Assembly (NCBI GenBank): GCA_011087955.1 | Contig: JAALKR010000014.1 | Span: 1 to 49,983, forward strand | Source: Oligoflexia bacterium | GTDB lineage: Bacteria; Bdellovibrionota; UBA1018; CAIPTA01; JAALKR01 | DNA length: 49,983 nucleotides | Direction of reading: 5' to 3' | Part shown: positions 1-7,572 of the stretch, piece by piece | Numbering within the stretch: position 1 is the stretch's first letter | How the letters are laid out: every line of letters begins with the position of its first letter | Translations under genes and position numbers: made by a program | The notes under the pieces: generated by a model | What the model saw: the letters and a program-made list of their open reading frames with translations, nothing else | Told to the model about the DNA's origin: nothing | Databases searched by the model: none

Positions 1-692
1 TCCATCTATGACCATAGAGTAGTCAACGTTCGAGACGAGCCCATACGCAGAAAACGTCGTTACTTCTGCAAGCAATGCAAGAAAGTCTTTACAGAACCGG
101 TGCCAGGGATCATGCCAAGAATGCGCACCACGCAAAAATATCGCAGAAGTATACTTTGGGCATGTGAGAATCTCTCTGATCTCAAAAAAGTACGCAAAAC
201 CTACAGATGTTCATCCGCTTTCATCCTTGAACGTAAGCTGAGACAATATCGCTATCCTTGGCCAAGCAAGTTTGCACGAGGCTTTCGAAAACATTACCCA
301 TTCGCAAGCTGTTACTTGTTAATGGTAAAAAATTGGACTACTCCCGAAAGTACGCGCTTTCAAAATGGCTAGAAAGTTATCCTGAACTTAGAGAAGTATA
401 TTCCTGGAAGGAGCGGATGCATGGGTTCTACCGCATTAAAGGCCACAAGCGAGCACGCATCGCCTTTCAGCGCATGACCGACGACATGGCTCATTCGTTA
501 TTGCCGGAGATAAAGCGCCTTCGGAGAACCTTGATGCGTTGGCGTGAGGAGATACTACTGTATTTCAGGACACGACTTACCAATGCACGCACTGAGGGCT
601 TCAATAACGTGGCAAAGCTTGTACAAAAGAGGGCTTACGGATATAAGAGCTTCCGTAACTACAGACTGAGGCTCCTAAGTGCCTGTACTTAA
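1..692 (+). pseudogene. ISL3-family transposase, internally deleted and frameshifted
   Basis: Frame 1 is open from base 1 and carries the N-terminal zinc-finger/HTH part of an ISL3 transposase: a CKQCKKVF zinc-binding motif followed by a helix-turn-helix-like segment ending in YPWP near 260. In intact relatives the catalytic core with the first two Asp residues follows here. Instead, after a short junction, frame 3 (open from about 258) continues with the C-terminal part, including NARTEGFNN (third acidic residue, Glu) and RAYGYKSFRNYRLRL, and stops at 690-692. About 150 residues are missing compared with the roughly 400-residue family, and the frame changes. So this is an internally deleted pseudogene, not two genes. 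Confidence 0.85.
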
Positions 693-1383
693 AATATTTT
701 ATGTCCTGACCCACCATGAAGTGAGAAGAACCCAAAATGGGTAGATCGTGCTCGATATAGCGAAGCATGTCGCAAGACTCTTTGCGCTCTAGTGGCGTAG
801 ACTCTAGTTCGGCGAATTCATGCAGTCTAGCCTTGGTAAAAGCCATAATGCCCGATTGTTTGAGGTATGGGAAGCTGGCGTGCACTTCATTGCCAGGGAT
901 TATCGAGCGAGAAAAATAAATCAAATTTCCACTTTGGCTTTGTACCGTCTTCACAATATTGGGGCTCGGTAAATCTTTTGGATCTTTAATTGGGTAGACC
1001 AAACAAGCACAACCCACTGTCTCGTCTTTAAAAAATGGCTCTATCAGAGCACGGAGCGGTTCCTCCACAACCATCGGCTCGTCGCCTTGGACCATGACTA
1101 CAACATCACAATCAAGCTTATGGGCCGCCTCTTCCACTCGGTCAGCTGCTCGATCATGCGTATCAGAAGTAATAATTACTTTGCCGCTAGCCTCTTCCAC
1201 GACTTTTTTAATTTCTTCGTCACAAGTCGCAACGTACACTCCACCGGAGAAGAGCGCCATATTTGTGACTCTTCTACGGACATGCTCAATCATCGGCAGG
1301 CCGAGAATAGTGGCTAAAGGCTTGCCTGGGAATCGAAAAGACCCCATCCGAGCAGGAATGATGGCAGCAATTTTTTTTGTCAT
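601..1383 (-). pseudogene. kdsB: CMP-Kdo synthetase-like cytidylyltransferase, 3' end replaced by IS sequence
   Basis: The family activates 3-deoxy-manno-octulosonate (Kdo) or a related ulosonic acid as its CMP derivative, using CTP, for lipopolysaccharide or capsule. Residues 1-216 match the family: IIPARMGS and FPGKPL nucleotide-binding loop, VQGDEPMV with the metal-binding Asp, and ESCDMLRYIEH. At 733/734 the gene runs into the ISL3 element. The frame stays open to 601 but encodes about 43 unrelated residues, so the C-terminal segment (normally about 248 residues in total, with a DTPEDL-like metal-binding Asp) is lost. The start is ATG at 1381-1383, overlapping the upstream dehydrogenase stop in an ATGA arrangement. 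It is probably inactive. Whether the original substrate was Kdo or another ulosonic acid is open, because the neighbours suggest a specialised sugar. Confidence 0.75.
709..733. repeat. Putative right terminal inverted repeat of the ISL3 element
   Basis: Read on the minus strand, the segment starts GGGTTCTTCTC and continues through CATGGTGGGT. This resembles the terminal repeats of ISL3 elements, which lie a few tens of bases after the transposase stop codon. The segment coincides with the point where homology to the KdsB-like gene begins. The matching left repeat is outside the window, so pairing cannot be shown. Confidence 0.5.
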
Positions 1384-2138
1384 TGCGGTAATACTCCACA
1401 ATCAATGTTGATACATTGACCGGTAATGGCTTCCGCAGCCGGGGAACTTAAGAACAAACAGGTCTTGGCAATATTCTCACCGGTTGGCAATCGCTTTAAT
1501 GCGGTTTGCTCTTTTATAAACTTAGTTAAATAATTTTGCACAGAATCTCCAGCAGCCGGCGCGCTTGGGTCTTCTAAGCTCTCTAGAATCGTATCTGTAG
1601 TTACATAAACAGGGCAAAGCGCATTCACGCGAATTCCACGTGGCCCAAGTTCTTTGGCTAAAGATTGAGTAAGGCCATTAATGGCAAATTTAGATGCGCA
1701 ATAGAGCGAGTTATTGGCGCTGCCGCGTTTGCCCGCAAGAGAAGAAATATTCAGAATCGAACCACCAGATTCCATCGCTGCTGCTGCAGCTTGGGAACCC
1801 CAAAGCGTGCCATGGAAATTGCTATTCATGATGAGGTGGACAAACTCTTCATCGATATCCGAGATCGGACGCCACTGAGATACACCTGCATTATTGACCA
1901 AGACATCTATTCTTCCTGCCTTTGCCTTAGCAAACTCCATTAATTTGATATGATTCTCGCGCTCGCGGACATCGATTGCAAAAAAGCTGACCTTATCGCC
2001 AAAGGCTTCTATAAAAGCCTCTATTTCCTTTGACTTGGTTCGGGAACCTACGATGACATTTGCACCGGAATCAACGAAGGCTTTCGTAATGGCCAGACCG
2101 ATGCCTTTTGTGCCGCCTGTAATCACAACCGTTTGCAT
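1380..2138 (-). CDS. Short-chain dehydrogenase/reductase (SDR)
   Basis: A 252-residue classical SDR that uses NAD(P)H to oxidise or reduce an alcohol/ketone. The Rossmann motif TGGTKGIG is at residues 7-14 and NNAG near 88. The catalytic Ser is in ILNISSLAG and the YCASK motif supplies Tyr and Lys. The C-terminal GQCINIDCG is typical of FabG-like members. The start ATG at 2136-2138 follows an AAAGGAG-type ribosome site. The stop overlaps the start of the KdsB-like gene by 4 bp, so the two were translationally coupled. The divergent GNAT-aminotransferase begins 68 bp away. Context points to a sugar substrate in surface polysaccharide synthesis. A fatty-acid or general reductase role cannot be excluded. 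Confidence 0.85.
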   Translation of the reverse strand: MQTVVITGGTKGIGLAITKAFVDSGANVIVGSRTKSKEIEAFIEAFGDKVSFFAIDVRERENHIKLMEFAKAKAGRIDVLVNNAGVSQWRPISDIDEEFVHLIMNSNFHGTLWGSQAAAAAMESGGSILNISSLAGKRGSANNSLYCASKFAINGLTQSLAKELGPRGIRVNALCPVYVTTDTILESLEDPSAPAAGDSVQNYLTKFIKEQTALKRLPTGENIAKTCLFLSSPAAEAITGQCINIDCGVLPQ

Positions 2139-2206
2139 CTAGGTCACCTCTCCTTTATGTTTATATAGCGGTGGCTCTGTTATATAGTAGCTATAAGAGA
2201 GGTGCA
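2139..2206. promoter_or_regulatory. Divergent intergenic region with AT-rich promoter-like elements
   Basis: This 68-bp region separates the divergent SDR and GNAT-aminotransferase genes. It contains several TATATA/TATAGT stretches that could be -10 boxes on either strand, and a short inverted repeat TATAG-tag-CTATA at about 2183-2195. No convincing -35 hexamer stands out. The plus-strand ribosome site AGAGAGG at about 2196-2202 fixes the ATG at 2207. Confidence 0.35.
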
Positions 2207-3946
2207 ATGACTAAGGAGTATCGAGGAAGCCGTGTCCTCATCCGACCTATCGAGAAATCTGACGTGACTGAGGCTTACGTCTCCTGGCTCAACGACCCAG
2301 AGGTGAATCAATATTTAGAGACTCGCTACTCGGAGCAGACTCTGGAAACGGTCAACGAATTCGTCCGTTCTAAGATCGAATCCGACGCGGAATTCCTATT
2401 TGCGATTATCGACCTTGAAGCAAATAGCCATGTTGGCAATATCAAGCTTGGGCCCGTAGATCTGCGCCATAGTCGGGCAGACATATCATTATTCATTGGC
2501 AATAAATCCGCTTGGGGAAAAGGTTTTGCTACAGAGGCAATTGCCTTAATTACGAAGTTTGCATTTGAAGGACGGGAGCTCGCAAAAGTGAATGCTGGCT
2601 GCTATGTCGATAACAAAGGCTCCGAGAAGGCATTCCTCAAATGTGGTTTTGAGCAAGAGGGTTACTTTAAAAAGCAATGTAATTTTAATGGAAAGCGCAT
2701 GGACTCCATTATGCTAGGCCTTCCAAGGTCGGCTTATCATAAAGTAGTTCAGAAGCATGAAAAAGACTGGGGCAAGATGGAAAATATTAATTCAAATACG
2801 GAAATAAGCTTACCGTCGATTAAACCTGTCCCACTTTTTAGCAATAAAGAGCAGACGCAAGGGATTAAGCAAGAGTTAATGCGTGCGATTGAGGGAGTTA
2901 TAAATAGTGGCGTGTTTATTCTTGGTGAAGAAGGAAAAGCCTTTGAGCGAGAACTGGCGAAATATTGCAATATGCTCTATGGAATTGGCTGTGCTTCTGG
3001 CTCAGATGCGCTTTTACTTTCGCTGATGGCTGCCGGCGTGGGTCCTGGGGATGAAGTTATTTTGCCGTCACTCACCTTTTTTTCGACAGCGTCTTGTGTG
3101 CAGAGAGTAGGAGCAACGCCAGTTTTTGTCGATGTGGATCCGACGTACAACCTTTCTTTAGATCAGCTTGAGTCATTATTTTCTCCAAAAACGAAAGCAA
3201 TTATTCCTGTGCACCTCTTTGGATATATGGTCGATACATCTCATTTGATGAGATGGGTTAACCAGCTTCCGCAGAAAGTTTATGTGATCGAGGATTGTGC
3301 GCAATCCTTGGGCGCAGAATGCAATGGAAAAAAGGCAGGGTCTTTTGGTGATTTCGGTTGTTTCTCTTTTTATCCGACGAAGAATTTAGGCGGACTTGGT
3401 GATGGTGGATTGATCGTGGTCAAAGATGAAAATTTGCATGAGCTTCTGCTTGCTTTACGAATGCATGGAGAGACGAAAAAGTACTACCACACCTATATGG
3501 GGATTAATTCGCGCTTGGATGAAATTCAGGCGGCGTGCTTGCGAGTCAAACTAAAGCAAATGTCGGATTACGAGCGGAAGCGCGAAGCAATTGCCACCTG
3601 CTATAACAAAAAATTTGAAGCTGCTGGATTGAGTAAATTCATTACGTTGCCGATTTCCTATGGTGAGCGAAAGCATGTATGGAATCAATATACGATTCGA
3701 GCCAAAGATCGTGATAATTTACGTGCCTTCATGACCGAGAAAAAAATTGGAACGAGTATTTATTATCCCATTCCACTACATTTGCAAAAGTCCTTTGCCT
3801 ATTTGGGTTATAAGCGAGACGACCTCCCGAATTCAGAACTACTCGCCCGCGAAGTGCTGTCCTTGCCTATCTACCCGGAGATGCCGCTTCTGGCAGTTGG
3901 TCATGTAGTAGATATCATTAAAGACTATTACGAGCATGGAGCTTAG
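2207..3946 (+). CDS. Fusion protein: GNAT N-acetyltransferase + DegT/DnrJ/EryC1 aminotransferase
   Basis: A 579-residue two-domain protein. Residues about 5-180 form a RimJ/RimL-type GNAT domain (VLIRPIEKSDV, WLNDPEVNQYL, acetyl-CoA loop WGKGFATEAI, NKGSEKAFLKCGF). After a linker, residues about 205-575 form a DegT/DnrJ/EryC1 sugar aminotransferase with GCASGSDALLL, VIEDCAQSLGA and the PLP lysine in YPTKNLGG (Lys392). In the family, the aminotransferase converts a keto-sugar nucleotide to an amino sugar, and a GNAT partner such as PseH N-acylates it. Both steps on one chain suggest coupled amination and acylation. An in-frame GTG lies upstream at 2171, but ATG 2207 has the better ribosome site. 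The HAD gene follows after 34 bp. Confidence 0.85.
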   Translation: MTKEYRGSRVLIRPIEKSDVTEAYVSWLNDPEVNQYLETRYSEQTLETVNEFVRSKIESDAEFLFAIIDLEANSHVGNIKLGPVDLRHSRADISLFIGNKSAWGKGFATEAIALITKFAFEGRELAKVNAGCYVDNKGSEKAFLKCGFEQEGYFKKQCNFNGKRMDSIMLGLPRSAYHKVVQKHEKDWGKMENINSNTEISLPSIKPVPLFSNKEQTQGIKQELMRAIEGVINSGVFILGEEGKAFERELAKYCNMLYGIGCASGSDALLLSLMAAGVGPGDEVILPSLTFFSTASCVQRVGATPVFVDVDPTYNLSLDQLESLFSPKTKAIIPVHLFGYMVDTSHLMRWVNQLPQKVYVIEDCAQSLGAECNGKKAGSFGDFGCFSFYPTKNLGGLGDGGLIVVKDENLHELLLALRMHGETKKYYHTYMGINSRLDEIQAACLRVKLKQMSDYERKREAIATCYNKKFEAAGLSKFITLPISYGERKHVWNQYTIRAKDRDNLRAFMTEKKIGTSIYYPIPLHLQKSFAYLGYKRDDLPNSELLAREVLSLPIYPEMPLLAVGHVVDIIKDYYEHGA

Positions 3947-3966
3947 TTTATAGCGACTGTAGCAAA

Positions 3967-3983
3967 AAGGAGCGATTACAATA
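3967..3983 (+). promoter_or_regulatory. Ribosome-binding site ahead of an apparent ATA start codon
   Basis: AAGGAG at 3967-3972 lies eight bases before ATA at 3981-3983, the normal spacing for a start codon. The in-frame stop TAG at 3960-3962 blocks any upstream start. No ATG, GTG or TTG occurs in frame until GTG 4017, which lies after the catalytic motif. ATT at 3975 is the only other near-cognate codon, but it is two bases from the Shine-Dalgarno. Confidence 0.6.
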
Positions 3984-4634
3984 AAAGCGGTAGGTTTTGA
4001 TTTTGATGGTGTTATTGTGGATTCAAATGATGTTAAGGAACAAGCCTTTTTGGATATTTTTCACAAAGAAGCTCCAGCTCATTACGATGCGCTTGTAGAA
4101 TTCCATAACGCTAATCCCTTTTTATCTCGTAGCCCCACCATGCTAGGTTGCGCAAAGCAAATATTGGGATTGGAAGGTGATGAGGCGAAAGAGTTAGCCC
4201 AAGCTTGGGTGGAGCTCTATACGAAATTAACCAGACAGCGCGTAATGGACTGCTGCTACATTCCAGGGGCAAAAGAATTGATTGAAGACTTGAAAAAGCA
4301 ATTTCCAATTCTGTTGGCATCAGCCACTCCGGAAGGCGAGGTCATGAAAATAGTGGAAGCTCGAGGTATAACTAAGCTTTTTGATTCAATTCATGGCGCG
4401 CCAATTGACAAGACTAAAGTTATACAAGAGTTTATGTCTAAACACGACTGCAAGCCTGAGGAGTTTCTCTATATTGGGGATTCCGAGTTGGACCGGATAG
4501 CCTCTCGCGACGCGGGCGTATATTTCATTGGTATGGATCAGGGAAAAGAGTTTCCAGGTTTCGTGGGCCCAGTAGTGGCTGACCACTACGCGATACGGCC
4601 TCTCCTTACAGAGACTTTTGGCGTACAGCTCTAA
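3981..4634 (+). CDS. HAD-superfamily phosphatase (subfamily IA-like), non-AUG start
   Basis: About 217 residues. HAD motif I DFDGVIVDS (Asp7 nucleophile and Asp9, counted from ATA), motif II Ser/Thr in LLASATP, motif III Lys in GAPIDKTK, and motif IV YIGDSELD are all present, with an alpha-helical cap between I and II. This is the phosphoglycolate/sugar phosphatase type, hydrolysing a phosphate monoester. All catalytic motifs are intact, so the gene looks functional although it lacks a usual start codon. The ribosome site points to ATA 3981. Starting at GTG 4017 would delete the nucleophile. It follows the GNAT-aminotransferase, so a phospho-sugar intermediate is a reasonable but unproven substrate. 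Confidence 0.8.
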   Translation: MKAVGFDFDGVIVDSNDVKEQAFLDIFHKEAPAHYDALVEFHNANPFLSRSPTMLGCAKQILGLEGDEAKELAQAWVELYTKLTRQRVMDCCYIPGAKELIEDLKKQFPILLASATPEGEVMKIVEARGITKLFDSIHGAPIDKTKVIQEFMSKHDCKPEEFLYIGDSELDRIASRDAGVYFIGMDQGKEFPGFVGPVVADHYAIRPLLTETFGVQL

Positions 4635-4678
4635 GCAAAAGGTGCTAGAATAGGGCTTGAGTAGCTAGGACGTGTGTG

Positions 4679-5395
4679 ATGCCTGAACAAGAAATCCAAG
4701 ATTTCCAGGGCGAGGTTCTCGAATTCTTGGATGAGGCCAAAGGCTTCCTGCAATGGATGTTTGATCAATATTCCCCATACATCCAATGGGGTACGATTTG
4801 GGAGCTTGGCTCCGGCCATGGGTCCATGTGCGATTTTTTACTGCCCGCACAAAAATTAATTTTATCCGAATGGGACCCCGGTTTTCGTAAGCACTTAGAA
4901 GATCGCTATGTCAGTAAGCCACATGTTGAAATAACGCCACTTGACCTTGAGGATTTAGACGTTAATCGCTTCAAGCACTTTCAATTAGATACGATTATTA
5001 GCACTAATGTGTTGGAGCACATTAAAAATCACGAAGAAGCGTTTCGCAGAATTACTTCGCTCATGAATGACAATACAGTGATGATAACACTAGTGCCGGC
5101 ACATATGTGGCTATATGGGGAAATTGATAAGCGGTTTGGGCATTTTCGTCGTTATACAAAAAAGTCCCTTACAGAAACTTTAGAAGGAGCGGGGCAACGA
5201 GTGGAACAAATTATATTTTTCAATCGAGCCTCTTGCCCAGTCTGGTTTTTCAGAGGAAGAATTCTTGGCAAAAATACATTAGAGCGCAGTGATATGAAAA
5301 AAGTGGAAGCCATACTACCGATTCTAAAACTTATTGATAAGGCCTTCCCATTTCCATTTGGTCAATCGATTATCGCAATTTCGAAATTGAAATGA
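4679..5395 (+). CDS. Class I SAM-dependent methyltransferase
   Basis: A 238-residue protein with the SAM-binding motif I ELGSGHGSM (residues about 41-49), an acidic end of strand 2 (SEWDP) and motif IV-like IISTNVLEHI, typical of Methyltransf_11/23-type enzymes. It has no membrane segment. A GTG directly precedes the ATG, so the start could be 3 bp earlier. It lies 44 bp after the HAD gene on the same strand, at the end of the putative sugar locus, and converges with BatD. Possible substrates are a sugar hydroxyl, a lipid carrier or a small molecule; none can be assigned from the sequence. Confidence 0.75.
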   Translation: MPEQEIQDFQGEVLEFLDEAKGFLQWMFDQYSPYIQWGTIWELGSGHGSMCDFLLPAQKLILSEWDPGFRKHLEDRYVSKPHVEITPLDLEDLDVNRFKHFQLDTIISTNVLEHIKNHEEAFRRITSLMNDNTVMITLVPAHMWLYGEIDKRFGHFRRYTKKSLTETLEGAGQRVEQIIFFNRASCPVWFFRGRILGKNTLERSDMKKVEAILPILKLIDKAFPFPFGQSIIAISKLK

Positions 5396-5399
5396 TGAC

Positions 5400-5425
5400 T
5401 AACGCCAACGCTTGCGTTCTGGAGA
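5400..5425. terminator. Weak hairpin between convergent genes
   Basis: The 42-bp space between the methyltransferase and BatD stops contains AACGC...GCGTT and CCAACG...CGTTCTGG pairings that can form a small stem. There is no clear run of T on either side. It may act as a bidirectional terminator, but the stem is short. Confidence 0.25.
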
Positions 5426-5437
5426 AATGCCTAAATG

Positions 5438-7471
5438 TTAAAGACTCTTCGCCTGTTTCAGCAATTGCCGCGCTTTTTTCGCGGTGGCTTTGAATTCTGA
5501 AGAGCCAGTGTCTGAATTCCCAGAAAATCTAGCGGCATCACATTGATCTAAAAAATTAAAAGCACGCTTAAGGAATGTTTCTGATAGCGATTTCTCTTTC
5601 CACATATGCGCGATTTCACTTCGGGTAAGGCTGAAATTTTTTGATTCTAATGCCGCTAATAATAGCGAGTGGATTGCATTTTGTAGGTTATCGAAATTAC
5701 TTTTTGATCCAGAAGTAATTGCATCAATTTCGGCGATTGCCTTATGTATTCGAGCAGTGCGTGTGTTCTGCATTGCTTTAAAATCGACTAAGGAATTTTT
5801 ATTTCGCCAGGCTAAAAGACCAAACAAAAGGAAGTTTAATCCAAATATACTCCAGGCTAAATTTTCAAAGATACGGCTATTTAGGTTAAATGATTTTATC
5901 ATTACATTGTCGGCAGATTTCAGATAGCGAAGCTCTTTCTTTGGCAACACTGCAGGAACTCCACCATTGCCAAAATTTGCATTCGCTATTATGACGGCGT
6001 CATCAATCTTCGACTTATCTCCTGGGCCAACTTCGATTTCAATTGGTTCCGTAGTGATAATCTTATATTCCTTAGATTTGGGATCAAAATATGGCCATTC
6101 TAGTTTGCCAACTGTATATTTCCCCTCTTTGCGAGGTAACACCAACAAATCAAACTGCTTTGTTTTCTTTAAGGCAATCCGTACTCCGCGAGGAGCAAGA
6201 GTTTGTATCTTAGTTTTGGATTCATAAAGGTCAAAGGTATCTGGAAATTTAATCTTAGGCTCTTCCACCTCATGCACATTGCCCTCACCGCTTATTTTAA
6301 AAGTAAAGGTGATTGGCTCGTTTTCTTTTACAGTGCTCTTGTCAGCTTCGATAGAAATATCAAATTGCCCGACTGCGCCATAAAAATCTGTCGGCCGCCC
6401 ATCTTCCGGTAGCTTCGTAACAGAGACCGTCTTGTTTTGGCTTGAGTGGGAGGCTCTCTTAACTGAGCGGTGGCTAAAGAACATATCAAATGGATTGTTT
6501 CTTCGGCCTCTGTGCATGTTCGAAGAATACATACCATTAACGATAAGTTTATCGATAGATAATTTACCTGGCTTCAGAGGATACAGAGCAAATCTCCCTA
6601 ATAATGCCCGGCGCACTCTTTGTCCGCCCACGTAAGCAGCTTCAAAATTGAATCGAGTTGGAATTTCTAAATCTTCTTTCCAAAAGCCATTAAATGTGGG
6701 CCATTTCTTGATGTCGATTTTGTGAAGATTATTAAAGTCATAAAGGTAGTATTCCGCAATAACGGGCTCACCCACGTAGGCGCTGGACTTGCTTAATTGC
6801 AAACGTACAGTGAAGTCACTGTTCAATGGGAAGGAGGGTTCAGTGCTACTGCCAGTATTATTGTTTGTGCGATACCGAGAAGACTCGGTTTGTGAGCCAG
6901 CCTGCGCGCCACCACCTGGGCCCATTCCAGGAGAACGCCGTGATGTTGCTCTACCGTTGCTTCCCGGATAGCTCCAACGTCTAGGGTTCTGCCTAGCGTT
7001 TTGACTGGGAGGGGAGTCATCATTTTTCCTCACCACAACGAATTGATTCGAGAGAAAGACTTTTTTGTCTCCAATTTTTATGGATATGTTTTTGATGGGA
7101 TGTTCCCCAGGCTTTTTCGGATAAAGGAGATATGTGTAGGTGTTTTCCTGCTTGGGGATATAGGAGCCATTGTGGATAACTGTGGTAATCCGCCGAGATA
7201 CACTTTCATCAACCAAGTCAAAATTCGGATAGTCAAACTGCGGTGGCTCAATTTTTTGATCACCGCTAACATTCACTGAAATACGGACTGCAACTGATTC
7301 CCCGGTGCGTACCGGGTTTGGAGACACAGAAATTTTGATATTTCGCTTATCTACAGCCGCCGGAGTCGTTTGTGAGAAAACAGTTAAAGGCAAAAAGGCG
7401 CCCCCTACCACCACTAAACTTAGCGAAAACAAAAGAAGGGAAAGGATAGTAGCAGTTGGCTTTCGGTACAC
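5438..7471 (-). CDS. batD: BatD-like protein (Bacteroides aerotolerance family)
   Basis: A 677-residue membrane-anchored protein. The N-terminal hydrophobic segment (residues about 8-33) is a signal or anchor. Repeated beta-rich BatD domains follow (SVSPNPVRTGESVAVRISV, YLLYPKKPGEHPI, PLKPGKLSIDKL, LPRKEGKYTVG). A Gly/Ser/Arg-rich low-complexity linker lies at residues about 150-215. A C-terminal transmembrane helix near 530-550 leads to a helical cytoplasmic tail. BatD partners the VWA proteins BatA/BatB in MoxR-linked envelope systems of unknown detailed function. GTG 7469-7471 has AAAGAGGAG eight bases upstream. The gene is separated from the rest of the bat operon by an opposite-strand gene and has its own promoter-like sequence. 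Confidence 0.85.
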   Translation of the reverse strand: MYRKPTATILSLLLFSLSLVVVGGAFLPLTVFSQTTPAAVDKRNIKISVSPNPVRTGESVAVRISVNVSGDQKIEPPQFDYPNFDLVDESVSRRITTVIHNGSYIPKQENTYTYLLYPKKPGEHPIKNISIKIGDKKVFLSNQFVVVRKNDDSPPSQNARQNPRRWSYPGSNGRATSRRSPGMGPGGGAQAGSQTESSRYRTNNNTGSSTEPSFPLNSDFTVRLQLSKSSAYVGEPVIAEYYLYDFNNLHKIDIKKWPTFNGFWKEDLEIPTRFNFEAAYVGGQRVRRALLGRFALYPLKPGKLSIDKLIVNGMYSSNMHRGRRNNPFDMFFSHRSVKRASHSSQNKTVSVTKLPEDGRPTDFYGAVGQFDISIEADKSTVKENEPITFTFKISGEGNVHEVEEPKIKFPDTFDLYESKTKIQTLAPRGVRIALKKTKQFDLLVLPRKEGKYTVGKLEWPYFDPKSKEYKIITTEPIEIEVGPGDKSKIDDAVIIANANFGNGGVPAVLPKKELRYLKSADNVMIKSFNLNSRIFENLAWSIFGLNFLLFGLLAWRNKNSLVDFKAMQNTRTARIHKAIAEIDAITSGSKSNFDNLQNAIHSLLLAALESKNFSLTRSEIAHMWKEKSLSETFLKRAFNFLDQCDAARFSGNSDTGSSEFKATAKKARQLLKQAKSL

Positions 7472-7516
7472 CGATATAACTCCTCTTTAGGGCCTTCACA
7501 CTTTCAGCAGTATAGC

Positions 7517-7545
7517 ATTATAGAACATGTCGGCTACATTGACTA
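7517..7545 (-). promoter_or_regulatory. Putative promoter of batD
   Basis: On the minus strand a perfect TATAAT (7522-7517) is preceded by TAGTCA (7545-7540) with a 17-bp spacer. It lies about 45 bp before the batD GTG. This fits BatD being transcribed on its own rather than by read-through from the bat operon. Confidence 0.5.
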
Positions 7546-7572
7546 TATTAATTAATTACGGTACCGGGAAGT

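Larger units (their letters stand above)
1..733 (+). mobile_element. ISL3-family insertion sequence remnant (right part)
   Basis: This is the right-hand part of an ISL3-like element; the left end lies outside the window. It holds a broken transposase (1-692) followed by about 40 bp ending near 733, where the right terminal repeat seems to be. Beyond 733 the sequence reads as a KdsB-like gene on the minus strand, so 733/734 is taken as the insertion junction. An 8-bp target duplication would be expected for ISL3, but the other copy is out of view. The element cannot move by itself, because two of the three DDE acidic residues are gone. Confidence 0.8.

Noticed and set aside
1087-1411. Plus-strand frames opposite the KdsB-like gene.
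   Set aside because: They have no ribosome site or family and lie antisense to a clear coding region.
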